A stretch of 64,000 bases of DNA from Sinorhizobium meliloti (GTDB taxonomy: Bacteria > Pseudomonadota > Alphaproteobacteria > Rhizobiales > Rhizobiaceae), in the NCBI RefSeq assembly GCF_035610345.1, contig NZ_CP141212.1:1369976-1433975 (forward strand). Direction: 5' to 3'. The notes below the pieces were generated by a model. That model was not told the DNA's origin and did no database searches. It saw nothing but the letters and a program-made list of their open reading frames with translations. The position numbers were made by a program, and so were the translations under genes. Numbering within the stretch: position 1 is the stretch's first letter; each line of letters starts with the position of its first letter. Below, piece after piece: positions 8,946 to 29,968 of the stretch.

Positions 8946-9611
8946 ATGAAAAAACGTATTCCCACGCGGCTTGCCGCGGCTGGCATCGTTTTGATCTGCG
9001 TCGGGAAGTCCCCGCAATTTGCCTCGGCCGCCGATGACCGCCCGCTTATCTGGTCGCCTTCCAAGACCGGAGCCAACTCCTACAAGTTCCGGTTCGGCGT
9101 TCGCCGGACGGGCCGGTGGAACACGTCCGCCGGTGCCGAAGTCTCGATGGACGCCACACGCTCTGGCAAGATCAATCCACCCGGCGCGCCGGTCCGCCTC
9201 TGGGGAACGGCTTCGCGCGGAAGCGGGCGAGGGGCGGCCACGCGTTCCTCTCAGGTCAGCGTGGACTACAATGCTTTGCGAGGGGCCGGCAACTTCGGCG
9301 CCGGTACCGCGCGCAGTTGGATCGTCACGCCCACGCTCGATGCGGAGGTCCACCGGAGCATCGCTATCCAATGCAACGTCTATGAGAGCCGGTGCAGCGA
9401 ACCGAGGCTCACTCAATCCGCCAAGCTCGTGTCTCCCGCAAGCCGAACGTCCCTTACCGTGCAGAGCCAGGTATCGCGTGACGGCGTCAGCGGTGTGAGC
9501 CGGATTGGGGTGGAACAGAACTTCGGAAATCTGCGCCTCGGCGCGGCCGTCGCCGATCCGTTGATGGCGCCGCGCAGCGTGGTCGATGTCCGCTACAGTC
9601 TGAAGTGGTGA
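8946..9611 (+). CDS. Exported hypothetical protein
   Basis: A 221-residue protein of unknown function from the ATG at 8946; an in-frame ATG at 8925 is an alternative. The N-terminus MKKRIPTRLAAAGIVLICVG and the following ASA before ADD form a signal peptide. The mature protein is rich in Ser, Thr, Arg and Gly with short alternating polar/apolar stretches and only two cysteines. It ends in VDVRYSLKW; a terminal aromatic after beta-like strands is seen in outer-membrane proteins, so an envelope beta-rich protein is possible but not shown. It lies in an accessory pocket between tuf and tRNA-Trp. About 270 bases upstream, after the tuf terminator, hold no other gene. Confidence 0.6.
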   Translation: MKKRIPTRLAAAGIVLICVGKSPQFASAADDRPLIWSPSKTGANSYKFRFGVRRTGRWNTSAGAEVSMDATRSGKINPPGAPVRLWGTASRGSGRGAATRSSQVSVDYNALRGAGNFGAGTARSWIVTPTLDAEVHRSIAIQCNVYESRCSEPRLTQSAKLVSPASRTSLTVQSQVSRDGVSGVSRIGVEQNFGNLRLGAAVADPLMAPRSVVDVRYSLKW

Positions 9612-9735
9612 ATCGGAAGGAACACTCGGCGCCACGCACGATCGATCTTGCGCAAGGGCGCAAAGTACCTAACCTACAGAGCGGCGCATACAGCAAAGTC
9701 GCTGCAGCACGTCTTCTTCTGCGTGGGGATATATC

Positions 9736-10629
9736 ATGAAAAAGCGAATTCTGTTTACCGGCGGCTCGGGGAAGGCCGGGCGGCACGCCGTGCCCTACCT
9801 CATCGAGGCCGGCTATGAAGTGCACAACGTCGATCTCGTGCCGCTCGACAGCCCCGGCGTCACCAATCTGATCGCCGACATTACCGACAGCGGCCAGATG
9901 TTCAATGCGCTGTCGATGCACCGGGACTTCCCCGATCTCGACCAGGGCATGCAGCCCTTCGATGCCGTCGTGCATTTCGCGGCCATTCCGCGCATTCTCA
10001 TCAAGCCCGACAACGAAACCTTCCGGGTCAACGTGATGGGTACCTACAACGTCATCGAGGCGGCGGTGAAGCTCGGTATCCGAAAGATCATCGTCGCTTC
10101 CAGCGAGACGACCTATGGCGTCTGCTTTGCGGAGGGGCACCGAGACTTCCATCATTTTCCTCTCGAAGAGGATTACGACGTCGATCCGATGGATTCCTAC
10201 GGGCTCTCCAAGGTGGTGAACGAGAAGACGGCGAGGGCCTTCGCCGAGCGCTCCGGCTTCGATATTTACGCTTTGCGCATCGGCAACGTGATCGAGCCGC
10301 ATGAATATGCGGACTTCCCGCATTATTTTGCCCATCCGGAGATCCGCAAAAGGATCGCCTGGAGCTATATCGATGCCCGTGACCTCGGCCAGATCGTGAA
10401 GCTTTGCGTTGAGAAGGACGGTCTCGGCTTCGCGATATTCAACGCCGCGAACGACACGGTATCGGCCAACACGCCTTCGCGCGAACTGGCCAGGCAGTTC
10501 TATCCAAATGTTCCCTTCACGCGCGAGATCGGCGAGTTCGAAGGGCTGCTTTCCAATCGCAAGATCCGCGAGGTACTCGGTTTCAAGGAAGAGCACGATT
10601 GGCGGAGATATGTACGGCTGAACGAGTAG
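9736..10629 (+). CDS. NAD(P)-dependent epimerase/dehydratase (extended SDR)
   Basis: A 297-residue extended short-chain dehydrogenase/reductase. The Rossmann nucleotide-binding motif is FTGGSGKAGRHAVPYL near residue 7 (TGxxGxxG type), with VHFAA near 83 and the catalytic YGLSK (Tyr-x-x-x-Lys) near 155; SSE just after IVA supplies the usual serine region. Such enzymes act on NDP-sugars or sugar acids, as epimerases, dehydratases or uronate dehydrogenases, but the substrate cannot be read here and the neighbours give no clue. A hairpin follows the stop. The ATG at 9736 follows a GTGGGGATATATC leader. Confidence 0.85.
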   Translation: MKKRILFTGGSGKAGRHAVPYLIEAGYEVHNVDLVPLDSPGVTNLIADITDSGQMFNALSMHRDFPDLDQGMQPFDAVVHFAAIPRILIKPDNETFRVNVMGTYNVIEAAVKLGIRKIIVASSETTYGVCFAEGHRDFHHFPLEEDYDVDPMDSYGLSKVVNEKTARAFAERSGFDIYALRIGNVIEPHEYADFPHYFAHPEIRKRIAWSYIDARDLGQIVKLCVEKDGLGFAIFNAANDTVSANTPSRELARQFYPNVPFTREIGEFEGLLSNRKIREVLGFKEEHDWRRYVRLNE

Positions 10630-10647
10630 ATCACGATGAGTTGAGGC

Positions 10648-10679
10648 GCGTGTAGCGGGCGGACTGCCGCTCACGCTTT
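10648..10679 (+). terminator. Probable terminator after the epimerase gene
   Basis: The arms GCGTG-AGCGG and CCGCT-CACGC (10-bp stem with one bulged T) are followed by TTTC. It is moderately convincing as the end of the epimerase transcript, before tRNA-Trp. Confidence 0.45.
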
Positions 10680-10853
10680 CCTCGTCCTTCCAGCCGCGTC
10701 GCAGCATCCGTTCGGGCACCCGCGGAGAGGGCGGCTGAAATTTTGTTGATTCTTTTTTCTCTTTTGCTGCGAATGCGCTTGAAAGCGTCCGGCAAACTGA
10801 ATATTAAGCCGCTGACTTGGGATGCAGCCGGTTCGGTTGCGTCGCGGCACCGT

Positions 10854-10929
<76 letters not shown>

Positions 10930-11011
10930 TTCTCCCGATCCTGCCGTGGTGGGATGCGTGGGGAAGGCGGCATTGCCGTCTTTGTATATTCACAAAAAAG
11001 GCTGATTGGCT

Positions 11012-11040
11012 CTTGTGGTTTTCGCAATCGGTCTTTATGT
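11012..11040 (+). promoter_or_regulatory. Candidate housekeeping promoter for secE-nusG
   Basis: CTTGTG (11012-11017) and TTATGT (11035-11040), 17 bases apart, each match the Sinorhizobium sigma-70 consensus CTTGAC / CTATAT at four of six positions. The predicted start is about 65 bases before secE. No experimental support. Confidence 0.4.
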
Positions 11041-11112
11041 AGGGTCCAAACAGACACGCGGTGCGTGGGGCTGACATGTCGGCTTTACGCGCCGTAATGG
11101 CGTGAGCATTAT

Positions 11113-11313
11113 ATGGCATCCAAAACAAATCCATTTGCGTTTCTGCAGCAGGTGCGCGCTGAAACGTCGAAAGTGACTTGGCCTTCGCGGCGCGAGACGA
11201 CGATCTCGACGCTGATGGTTTTCGTCATGGTCTCTTTTGCCGCCGCCTTTTTCTTTGGTGCGGACCAGTTGCTGGGTTGGGTAATGAGCCTGATCCTCAA
11301 CGTTGGCGCTTGA
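11113..11313 (+). CDS. secE: Preprotein translocase subunit SecE
   Basis: The small essential subunit of the SecYEG channel, which clamps SecY in the inner membrane. The 66-residue protein has the short one-helix form: the conserved amphipathic segment FLQQVRAETSKVTWPSRRET (about 10-29), then a single membrane helix with FVMVSFAAAFFFG. It is followed by nusG after 16 bases, the near-universal secE-nusG pair. The SecY partner is encoded about 28 kb away in the spc cluster. Confidence 0.95.
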   Translation: MASKTNPFAFLQQVRAETSKVTWPSRRETTISTLMVFVMVSFAAAFFFGADQLLGWVMSLILNVGA

Positions 11314-11329
11314 TTGGGTGGAGAGTAGC

Positions 11330-11860
11330 ATGGCTGCGCGCTGGTATATTGTTCACGCCTATTCGAATTTTGAAAAGAAGGTCGCCGAATCGATCGAGGA
11401 GAAGGCCAAGCAGAAGGGCCTCACCCATCTCTTCGAGAAGATTCTCGTCCCGACCGAGAAGGTGGTCGAGGTACGTCGCGGGCGCAAAGTCGATGCGGAG
11501 CGGAAGTTCTTTCCGGGTTATGTCCTCGTTCGCGCCGATCTGACCGACGAGGCCTATCACCTTATCAAGAACACGCCGAAAGTGACCGGTTTCCTTGGCA
11601 CGGACAGCAAGCCGGTGCCGATTCCGGATCACGAGGCCGACCGTATTCTCGGTCAGGTGCAGGACGGAGTCGAGCGCCCGAAGCCTTCGGTCTCCTTCGA
11701 GATCGGCGAGCAGGTCCGCGTTTCCGACGGCCCGTTCGCATCGTTCAACGGCACCGTTCAGGATGTCGATGAAGAGCGGTCGCGCTTGAAGGTCGAGGTA
11801 TCGATCTTTGGCCGCGCGACGCCTGTCGAGCTGGAATACGGCCAGGTCGAAAAGGTCTGA
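11330..11860 (+). CDS. nusG: Transcription termination/antitermination factor NusG
   Basis: NusG binds RNA polymerase near the active-site cleft, suppresses pausing, assists Rho and couples transcription to translation through ribosomal protein S10. The 176-residue product has the NGN domain (ARWYIVHAYSNFEKKVAESI at residues 3-22; FFPGYVLVRADL mid-way) and a C-terminal KOW domain (VRVSDGPFASFNGTVQDVD). The ATG at 11330 after GGAGAGTAGC gives the standard N-terminus. The 215-base gap to rplK contains a small hairpin (CCGACC / GGGTCGG, about 11940-11960) but no gene. Confidence 0.97.
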   Translation: MAARWYIVHAYSNFEKKVAESIEEKAKQKGLTHLFEKILVPTEKVVEVRRGRKVDAERKFFPGYVLVRADLTDEAYHLIKNTPKVTGFLGTDSKPVPIPDHEADRILGQVQDGVERPKPSVSFEIGEQVRVSDGPFASFNGTVQDVDEERSRLKVEVSIFGRATPVELEYGQVEKV

Positions 11861-12075
11861 TTAGCGTAAGCGAATACGAATGGGCAGGTCGATTTATCGG
11901 CTTGTTCGGCGGAGCGATCCGCATCGCGTGGGAGGTTTCCGACCTTAAGCCGGGTCGGTTCATCCGCACCACGCAACCGCAGCCGCCGGTCGATCGATCG
12001 GCAAATGGCCGGGCAACCGGCTGATGAGCTCCCTTTTCGGCCTCGCCGCAAAGGAGCAGTGAAAGGCAGAGAGAA

Positions 12076-12504
12076 ATGGCTAAGAAAGTTGCAGGCCAGC
12101 TCAAGCTGCAGGTAAAGGCCGGCTCGGCGAATCCGTCGCCGCCGATCGGTCCTGCGCTTGGTCAGCGTGGCATTAACATCATGGAATTCTGCAAGGCGTT
12201 CAACGCCGCCACGCAGGAAATGGAAAAGGGTATGCCGATCCCGGTCGTCATCACCTATTACCAGGACAAGTCCTTCACATTCGTCATGAAGCAGCCGCCT
12301 GTCAGCTACTTCCTGAAGCGCGAAGCGAAGGTCCAGGCGGGCTCCAAGACCCCGGGCAAGGCCAAGGCCGGCTCGATCTCCAAGGCTCAGATCCGCACGA
12401 TCGCAGAGGCCAAGATGAAGGACCTCAACGCGGCCGATATCGAAGGCGCAATGGCGATGGTTGAGGGCTCGGCCCGCTCCATGGGCCTGGAAGTGACGGG
12501 CTAA
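12076..12504 (+). CDS. rplK: 50S ribosomal protein L11
   Basis: L11 binds the GTPase-associated centre of 23S rRNA, works with the L10-L7/L12 stalk and is needed for RelA stringent signalling. The 142-residue protein has the usual N-terminal motif [20 protein letters not shown] (Pro-rich, thiostrepton region) and the C-terminal RNA-binding domain ending [13 protein letters not shown]. It is followed after four bases by rplA, as in the rplKA operon. Length is normal. Confidence 0.98.
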   Translation: MAKKVAGQLKLQVKAGSANPSPPIGPALGQRGINIMEFCKAFNAATQEMEKGMPIPVVITYYQDKSFTFVMKQPPVSYFLKREAKVQAGSKTPGKAKAGSISKAQIRTIAEAKMKDLNAADIEGAMAMVEGSARSMGLEVTG

Positions 12505-12508
12505 GACC

Positions 12509-13207
12509 ATGGCGAAGATTGCAAAGCGTGTACAGAAGTCCCGCGAGGGCATCGATCCGGCGAAGCTCTATGGCCTTACCGAGGCCGTAACGCTGGTCAA
12601 GGAGCGTGCGACGGCCAAGTTCGACGAAACGATCGAAGTCGCTATGAACCTCGGCGTCGATCCGCGCCATGCCGACCAGATGGTCCGCGGCGTGGTCAAT
12701 CTGCCGAACGGCACCGGCCGGTCGGTTCGCGTCGCCGTTTTCGCCCGTGGCGCGAAGGCTGACGAAGCCAAGGCTGCCGGCGCCGACGTCGTCGGTGCGG
12801 AAGAGCTCGTCGAAATCGTACAGGGCGGCAAGATCGACTTCGATCGCTGCATCGCGACCCCCGACATGATGCCGCTCGTCGGCCGTCTCGGTAAGGTTCT
12901 CGGCCCGCGTGGCATGATGCCGAACCCGAAGGTCGGCACCGTCACCATGGACGTCGCCGGAGCAGTCAAGGCTTCGAAGGGCGGCGCCGTCGAGTTCCGC
13001 GTTGAGAAGGCGGGTATCGTTCACGCCGGCATCGGCAAGGCTTCCTTCGATGCCAAGGCGCTCGAAGAGAACATCCGCGCCTTTGCAGATGCCGTGATCA
13101 AGGCAAAGCCGACCGGCGCCAAGGGCAACTACGTCAAGCGCGTGGCTGTTTCTTCGACGATGGGCCCCGGCCTCAAGGTCGACCCGGCAACGATCAGCGC
13201 TGCCTGA
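12509..13207 (+). CDS. rplA: 50S ribosomal protein L1
   Basis: L1 forms the mobile stalk that helps release deacylated tRNA from the E site, and in many bacteria represses its own rplKA mRNA. The 232-residue product has the family pattern, including [19 protein letters not shown] (about 67-85), [19 protein letters not shown] (about 129-147) and the terminal GPGLKVDP. The spacing of four bases from rplK suggests translational coupling. Several hairpins follow before rplJ. Confidence 0.98.
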   Translation: MAKIAKRVQKSREGIDPAKLYGLTEAVTLVKERATAKFDETIEVAMNLGVDPRHADQMVRGVVNLPNGTGRSVRVAVFARGAKADEAKAAGADVVGAEELVEIVQGGKIDFDRCIATPDMMPLVGRLGKVLGPRGMMPNPKVGTVTMDVAGAVKASKGGAVEFRVEKAGIVHAGIGKASFDAKALEENIRAFADAVIKAKPTGAKGNYVKRVAVSSTMGPGLKVDPATISAA

Positions 13208-13539
13208 TTGATGATTTGACGGGCTTCGGCCCGTAACCAGATTTCCGGCCTTTCGGGGCCGGAAATTCCGGGCCTACCGCCCGGAACTCCTGTCCGAGAT
13301 TGCGGGTGGTTTTACCTTAATCACCTGGCCCGCATGAGACGGGTAAGATCTGAATTTCATGAAGACGCGGACGCGTCGGAATTCGGTTCGAACCTCGCTT
13401 GCCTTGTGTCAGACCCGGCTTTCCGGGAACGCCAAGGGACAGGATCCTCAAGCGTTGCTTGGGATCGAGAATGATCCCGGGTGACAAAGGCAAACCCGGC
13501 AGGGCTGCGATGAGCAACCCTGCCAACTGGAGACAGACA
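13208..13539 (+). promoter_or_regulatory. rplA-rplJ spacer: tandem hairpins and long rplJ leader
   Basis: No gene is seen in these 332 bases. Two strong hairpins lie near the start: ACGGGC-TTCG-GCCCGT (13219-13234) and TTTCCGGCC / GGCCGGAAA (13242-13265). They may attenuate transcription after rplA. The rest is a long leader before rplJ; in other bacteria such a leader carries the binding site through which L10-(L12)n represses translation. That function is inferred from position, as no conserved motif was aligned. Confidence 0.5.
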
Positions 13540-14058
13540 GTGGAAAGAGCGGAAAAACGCGAATTCGTCACGGAGCTGAACGAAGTCTTCAAGGCTTCCG
13601 GTTCGGTTGTCGTGGCCCACTATGCTGGTGTCACAGTCGCGCAGATGAACGACTTCCGTTCGAAGATGCGCGCCGCTGGCGGCACCGTCAGAGTCGCGAA
13701 AAACCGCCTGGCCAAGATCGCTCTTCAGGGCACGGAGTCTGAAGGGATGATCGATCTCTTCAAGGGTCAGACGCTGATCGCTTTCAGCGAAGACCCCGTA
13801 ACGGCTCCGAAGGTCGTCGTGGATTTCGCCAAGACCAACGACAAGCTCGTTGTTCTGGGCGGCGCCATGGGGGCAACCACGCTCAACGCCGAAGGTGTCA
13901 AGTCGCTTGCGACCCTGCCTTCTCTCGACGAGCTGCGCGCGAAGCTGCTGGGCCTTCTCAACGCCCCGGCAACCCGCGTCGCGACGGTTGTCGCAGCACC
14001 GGCAAGCCAGCTTGCCCGCGTGTTCTCGGCCTATGCCAAGAAGGACGAAGCCGCCTGA
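13540..14058 (+). CDS. rplJ: 50S ribosomal protein L10
   Basis: L10 is the stalk base that anchors several L7/L12 dimers and is the autoregulator of rplJL in well-studied bacteria. The GTG at 13540, with GGAG seven bases upstream, gives 172 residues starting [20 protein letters not shown], the expected N-terminus. An in-frame ATG at 13510 would add ten residues but has no clear ribosome site. The C-terminal helix that binds L12 is present ([20 protein letters not shown]). The gap to rplL is 58 bases. Confidence 0.95.
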   Translation: MERAEKREFVTELNEVFKASGSVVVAHYAGVTVAQMNDFRSKMRAAGGTVRVAKNRLAKIALQGTESEGMIDLFKGQTLIAFSEDPVTAPKVVVDFAKTNDKLVVLGGAMGATTLNAEGVKSLATLPSLDELRAKLLGLLNAPATRVATVVAAPASQLARVFSAYAKKDEAA

Positions 14059-14116
14059 GGCGGAATTTCGCTGTTGTATTTAAAACCAGTTCGAACCGAA
14101 CAAAAGGAAAAGTAAA

Positions 14117-14497
<381 letters not shown>

Positions 14498-14511
14498 TTC
14501 GACGAAATGCG

Positions 14512-14544
14512 AAAGGGAGGTGGCCTTCGTGGCCGCCTCTCTTT
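14512..14544 (+). terminator. Attenuator hairpin after rplL
   Basis: A 14-bp stem with two G-U pairs (14512-14525 with 14531-14544) and a TTCGT loop ends in CTCTCTTT. The U-run is weak, so partial read-through into rpoB is likely. A similar attenuator separates rplL from rpoB in E. coli and sets the ribosome-to-polymerase ratio. Confidence 0.6.
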
Positions 14545-14561
14545 GACCGTTTTTAGAACAT

Positions 14562-14599
14562 ATTACCCAAAAGCCTGTCGAAAACGGCTTTTGGGTAAT
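14562..14599 (+). promoter_or_regulatory. Perfect inverted repeat in the rpoB leader
   Basis: ATTACCCAAAAGCC (14562-14575) and GGCTTTTGGGTAAT (14586-14599) form an exact 14-bp stem with a 10-base loop and no U-run after it. It lies 18 bases past the rplL attenuator and 163 bases before rpoB. It could be a processing site, as RNase III cuts in this spacer in E. coli, or a protein-binding palindrome. Confidence 0.5.
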
Positions 14600-14762
14600 G
14601 GGTTCTTCAAGAGGATGGTCTCCATCGAAGGACAGCACAGCATTCCGCGCTGGCGTCTTTCGAATGCTGGACGAGATTGAACTACCCATTGATTGACGGG
14701 GTCGACTGGCCATCGGTTCCCGTCCGTTGCAGGCCCGGATGCAAGATTGACAAGGAGCGACG

Positions 14763-18905
<4,143 letters not shown>

Positions 18906-18914
18906 GAGTCATCA

Positions 18915-18941
18915 GGTGCGTGCCGCTAAGCGGCGCGCACC
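18915..18941 (+). promoter_or_regulatory. Hairpin between rpoB and rpoC
   Basis: A 12-bp stem (18915-18926 with 18930-18941, one G-U pair) with a TAA loop lies ten bases after the rpoB stop. There is no real U-run, so it more likely stabilises or processes the mRNA than ends it. Confidence 0.45.
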
Positions 18942-19089
18942 GTTTCCGCCGTCGGGCACCTGATTGTCCGCGGCAGGAAAAGGGCCGCACCCGATGCGGT
19001 TTTAGCTGTTTATGGGGCAGGGGCCGGCGCCCGGGATTGCCGGCACCCTCGCCAAGCTCAGGGCTTAAATGCCCGCAAAGGAGACAGGC

Positions 19090-23295
<4,206 letters not shown>

Positions 23296-23336
23296 GCGAA
23301 AAGGGGAGGGTATCTGCCCTCCCTGGCGAAACAATA

Positions 23337-23367
23337 AAGCCGCCCGGAGCGATCCGGGCGGCTTTTT
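23337..23367 (+). terminator. Intrinsic terminator of the rpoBC operon
   Basis: The 11-bp stem AAGCCGCCCGG / CCGGGCGGCTT (23337-23347 with 23354-23364) is followed by TTTTT. A smaller hairpin, GGAGGG / CCCTCC, lies just before it at about 23305-23322. Confidence 0.92.
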
Positions 23368-23416
23368 CAGGTCGATGTGTTTGGCGTCGATGCGGCTCCA
23401 GATGCCGCGCGATCTC

Positions 23417-23713
23417 TCAACCGAAGCGAATGATGGCGACTTCGCCCTCAAGGGCGCCCTGATAGGCGGAAGCGTGCGGCTCCTCGTCCGGTATGCCGTC
23501 CAAGGTGCCGATCTGGTCGAGATCGGCTTCAAGGAAGCCTTCCTCGGCGAGTGCGTTCAGCGCCTCGCGCACGGCGGTATCGTCATCCGGCGCCCGCAGC
23601 ATCACATGGATGTCGACGCCCTCGGCATCGCCGTCGGTCTCGTAGGCCTTGCCGATAACGATGAAGATCAGCGGTTCGTCGGGTGCGTTGTCGTTATCCG
23701 GTGTGACAGACAT
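23417..23713 (-). CDS. Small acidic hypothetical protein
   Basis: A 98-residue cytosolic protein with about a quarter Asp and Glu and few basic residues; no family was recognised. The start at 23713 gives MSVTPDNDNAPDEPLIFIVI with a good GAGGA ribosome site seven bases upstream; the longer frame adds 44 residues without support. The sequence has a beta-type opening (PLIFIVIGKAYE), a VDIHVMLRAPDDDTAVREAL stretch and a likely helix, and resembles a compact alpha/beta fold. It is the only minus-strand gene inside the 33-kb transcription-translation block. Function unknown. Confidence 0.7.
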   Translation of the reverse strand: MSVTPDNDNAPDEPLIFIVIGKAYETDGDAEGVDIHVMLRAPDDDTAVREALNALAEEGFLEADLDQIGTLDGIPDEEPHASAYQGALEGEVAIIRFG

Positions 23714-24420
23714 GGAAACATCCTCTTTGAAGAATAGTAACGGGCGATCGCGTTTCTTGTAAGTCGAAAGAGGCCGAAACCGTCGCGATCGATTCTCAAG
23801 CGTTGAGACGCGGGATGCGGGGAAACCGGATACACTTTGCCTCATCCTGCTCTACTGCATATTGCGCCAGACCGAAACCCGTTCCACGAATCGTACGATG
23901 GCCTGAAACATTTTTGGTCAGGGATGACGTCGAGGCAGGATATCGGGCAGGGCGCGACTCGCGGTCGTGGAAAACGACAGAAAGAGGTTGCTGATTCCTT
24001 AAGTGGGAACGACTATGCCACGACACGGGCCGGCATTCGGCCGGACCTAGGGCACGGCAAGCGCGCAAAGCCTTGTTTCTCGGGCATATCAGGGCTGCAA
24101 CGCCCAGATATTTCTTAATTGCCCTTGACGGATCGCCCCGAAATCAGTACACCCCGCCGCATCAGAGCCCATGTGAGGCTGGCTGGTTCGGAACGACGCG
24201 TTCTGGAGTTCGCCTCAAACAAGGTTCAAAACGCACGCTGACGACATAATGCTGCACGCAAGACGCGCGAGATAGTGCGTCCTCTGCTTTTTGTGGGGCC
24301 ATCTGCGAAAAAGCGGATCGGCCCTCGTTTTGCGCATTTCATAGGCGTTCGTTGTTGCCGGCGACGGCAAGCGATCCGCCCGAAAGGGTAACGAGACAAG
24401 TTTTTGTAAGGGATGGTTAG
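23714..24420 (+). other. Gene-free region before rpsL
   Basis: About 700 bases with no convincing coding frame. The first part would hold the promoter of the acidic protein (minus strand). The last 300 bases hold the candidate rpsL promoter and a long leader. Short overlapping frames at 23800-24118 lack ribosome sites and family features. No tRNA or terminator was seen. Confidence 0.5.
24124..24152 (+). promoter_or_regulatory. Candidate promoter of the rpsL-rpsG-fusA-tuf operon
   Basis: CTTGAC (24124-24129) is a perfect Sinorhizobium -35 box; 17 bases on, GTACAC (24147-24152) matches three of six bases of the -10 consensus CTATAT. It would leave a leader of about 260 bases before rpsL. Confidence 0.42.
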
Positions 24421-24792
24421 ATGCCTACCGTAAACCAGCTGATCCGCAAGCCGCGTCAGGCACAGGTAAAGCGCAACAAGGTTCCTGCACTGCAGGAGAA
24501 CCCGCAGAAGCGCGGCGTTTGCACCCGCGTCTACACGACGACCCCGAAGAAGCCGAACTCGGCTCTCCGTAAGGTCGCCAAGATCCGCCTGACGAATGGC
24601 TTCGAGGTGATCGGCTACATTCCGGGTGAAGGCCACAACCTTCAGGAGCACTCCGTGGTCATGATCCGCGGCGGCCGCGTGAAGGACCTTCCGGGTGTTC
24701 GTTACCACATCATCCGCGGCGTTCTCGATACGCAGGGTGTGAAGAACCGTAAGCAGCGCCGCTCGAAGTACGGCGCGAAGCGTCCGAAATAA
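24421..24792 (+). CDS. rpsL: 30S ribosomal protein S12
   Basis: S12 sits at the decoding centre and affects fidelity; mutations in it give streptomycin resistance. The 123-residue protein shows wild-type sequence at the two resistance loops, [15 protein letters not shown] (Lys at the position equal to Lys43) and [13 protein letters not shown] (Lys at the Lys88 position). So this strain should carry a sensitive target. It heads the str cluster, and rpsG follows after 57 bases. Confidence 0.98.
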
Positions 24793-24837
24793 CATCGCAA
24801 CCGGCGCCATTTCGCTGGTCATAAGATTTAAAGTTGA

Positions 24838-25320
<483 letters not shown>

Positions 25321-25349
25321 TCAGAACAGGTTCCGAAAGGCAGTCTCTC

Positions 25350-27449
<2,100 letters not shown>

Positions 27450-27520
27450 CCGGAATAGCCTCGCGCTGAAACAGAATGAAAAGATTTCCCCTCTAGGGGA
27501 CAGGAAACGGAGAGCCGGAA

Positions 27521-28696
<1,176 letters not shown>

Positions 28697-28701
28697 CAAG
28701 A

Positions 28702-28756
28702 AAACGGCTTGAGCCGTTTCGGCAGGGACATGGTCGGCCATGTCCCTGCGATTTTT
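28702..28756 (+). terminator. Double hairpin terminator after tuf copy 2
   Basis: A small hairpin, AAACGGC-TTGA-GCCGTTT (about 28702-28719), is followed by a 12-bp perfect stem, GCAGGGACATGG / CCATGTCCCTGC (28722-28733 with 28738-28749), and GATTTTTG. This probably ends most str transcripts before the S10 cluster, which needs its own promoter in the next 80 bases. Confidence 0.8.
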
Positions 28757-28838
28757 GAAAAGAAGCGGCTAAGCGAAACGAATACTTCAAGTGTGTGCTT
28801 CGTGAGCACACCGGAAAACACGAGCAAGGACAAGTCGA

Positions 28839-29147
28839 ATGAACGGCCAGAATATCCGCATCCGCCTCAAGGCGTTTGATCACCGGATCCTCGATGCCTC
28901 CACGCGCGAAATCGTGTCGACGGCCAAGCGCACCGGTGCGAGTGTGCGCGGGCCCGTGCCGCTTCCGACCCGGATTGAGAAATTCACGGTCAACCGGTCG
29001 CCCCACGTCGACAAGAAGAGCCGCGAACAGTTCGAGATGCGCACGCACAAGCGTCTTCTCGATATCGTTGATCCGACCCCGCAGACGGTGGACGCGCTGA
29101 TGAAGCTCGATCTGGCCGCCGGCGTAGACGTCGAGATCAAGCTGTAA
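28839..29147 (+). CDS. rpsJ: 30S ribosomal protein S10 / NusE
   Basis: S10 is a head protein of the 30S subunit and, as NusE, a partner of NusB and NusG in antitermination. The 102-residue product starts [20 protein letters not shown] and has the long loop region [20 protein letters not shown]. It heads the S10 cluster. An inverted repeat GTGTGCT / AGCACAC at about 28793-28811 in its leader could be regulatory. Confidence 0.98.
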
Positions 29148-29269
29148 GACCCGGCGCAAGCCGAAATAACAAGGAAGGTACGTGGAGTTTCTCCAACGGC
29201 TTCCAGGAACAGGAAACCGGAAGGTGTGTGAAGCGCCGGACGGGAACCCTAAACAAGAGGCGTGAACCG

Positions 29270-29956
29270 ATGCGTTCAGGTGTGATTGCACAGAAGGTGG
29301 GAATGACCCGCGTCTACAACGACGCCGGCGAGCATATCCCGGTAACAGTATTGCGGCTGGAGAACTGCCAGGTAGTGTCCCACCGCACGGAAGAGAAGAA
29401 CGGTTATACCGCAGTTCAGCTGGGTGCCGGCCGTTCGAAGGTCAAGAATACGCCGAAGGCCATGCGCGGCCATTTTGCCGCTGCCAGCGTTGAGCCGAAG
29501 GCAAAGCTCGTCGAGTTCCGCGTGAGCGCCGACAACCTGATCGACATTGGCGCCGAGCTTACGGCGGGCCATTTCGTCGCCGGGCAGCTCGTGGACGTTA
29601 CCGGCACCACCATCGGTAAGGGTTTTGCCGGCGCGATCAAGCGCCACAACTTCGGCGGCCTGCGTGCAACGCACGGCGTGTCCGTATCGCACCGTTCGCA
29701 TGGTTCGACCGGTTCCAACCAGGACCCGGGCCGCGTCTGGAAGGGCAAGCGCATGGCTGGTCACATGGGCCAGACGCGCGTCACCACGCAGAACCTCGAA
29801 GTCGTATCGACCGATGAAGACCGCGGTCTGATCCTGGTCAAGGGTGCAGTTCCCGGCTCCAAGGGTTCCTGGATCGTCGTCCGTGACGCCATCAAGTCGG
29901 GCACTCCGGAAGGCGCACCGCGCCCTGCCGCAGTGCGCGCCGCAGAATCGAAGTAA
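29270..29956 (+). CDS. rplC: 50S ribosomal protein L3
   Basis: L3 is an early assembly protein near the peptidyl-transferase centre. From the ATG at 29270 (ribosome site AAGAGG) the protein has 228 residues, starting [20 protein letters not shown]. The central extension [20 protein letters not shown] and [13 protein letters not shown] reach toward the active centre. An in-frame GTG at 29228 would add a 14-residue basic leader without family support. The C-terminus has a short Ala/Pro-rich tail, common in Rhizobiales. Confidence 0.96.
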   Translation: MRSGVIAQKVGMTRVYNDAGEHIPVTVLRLENCQVVSHRTEEKNGYTAVQLGAGRSKVKNTPKAMRGHFAAASVEPKAKLVEFRVSADNLIDIGAELTAGHFVAGQLVDVTGTTIGKGFAGAIKRHNFGGLRATHGVSVSHRSHGSTGSNQDPGRVWKGKRMAGHMGQTRVTTQNLEVVSTDEDRGLILVKGAVPGSKGSWIVVRDAIKSGTPEGAPRPAAVRAAESK

Positions 29957-29968
29957 GGGAGCCGAATA

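Noticed and set aside
23803..24118. Overlapping short frames between the acidic protein gene and rpsL
   Set aside because: No ribosome sites, no domain and poor codon use; the region looks non-coding.
29228..29269. An extended start for rplC
   Set aside because: The upstream GTG would add a basic leader not found in L3; the ATG at 29270 has a ribosome site.
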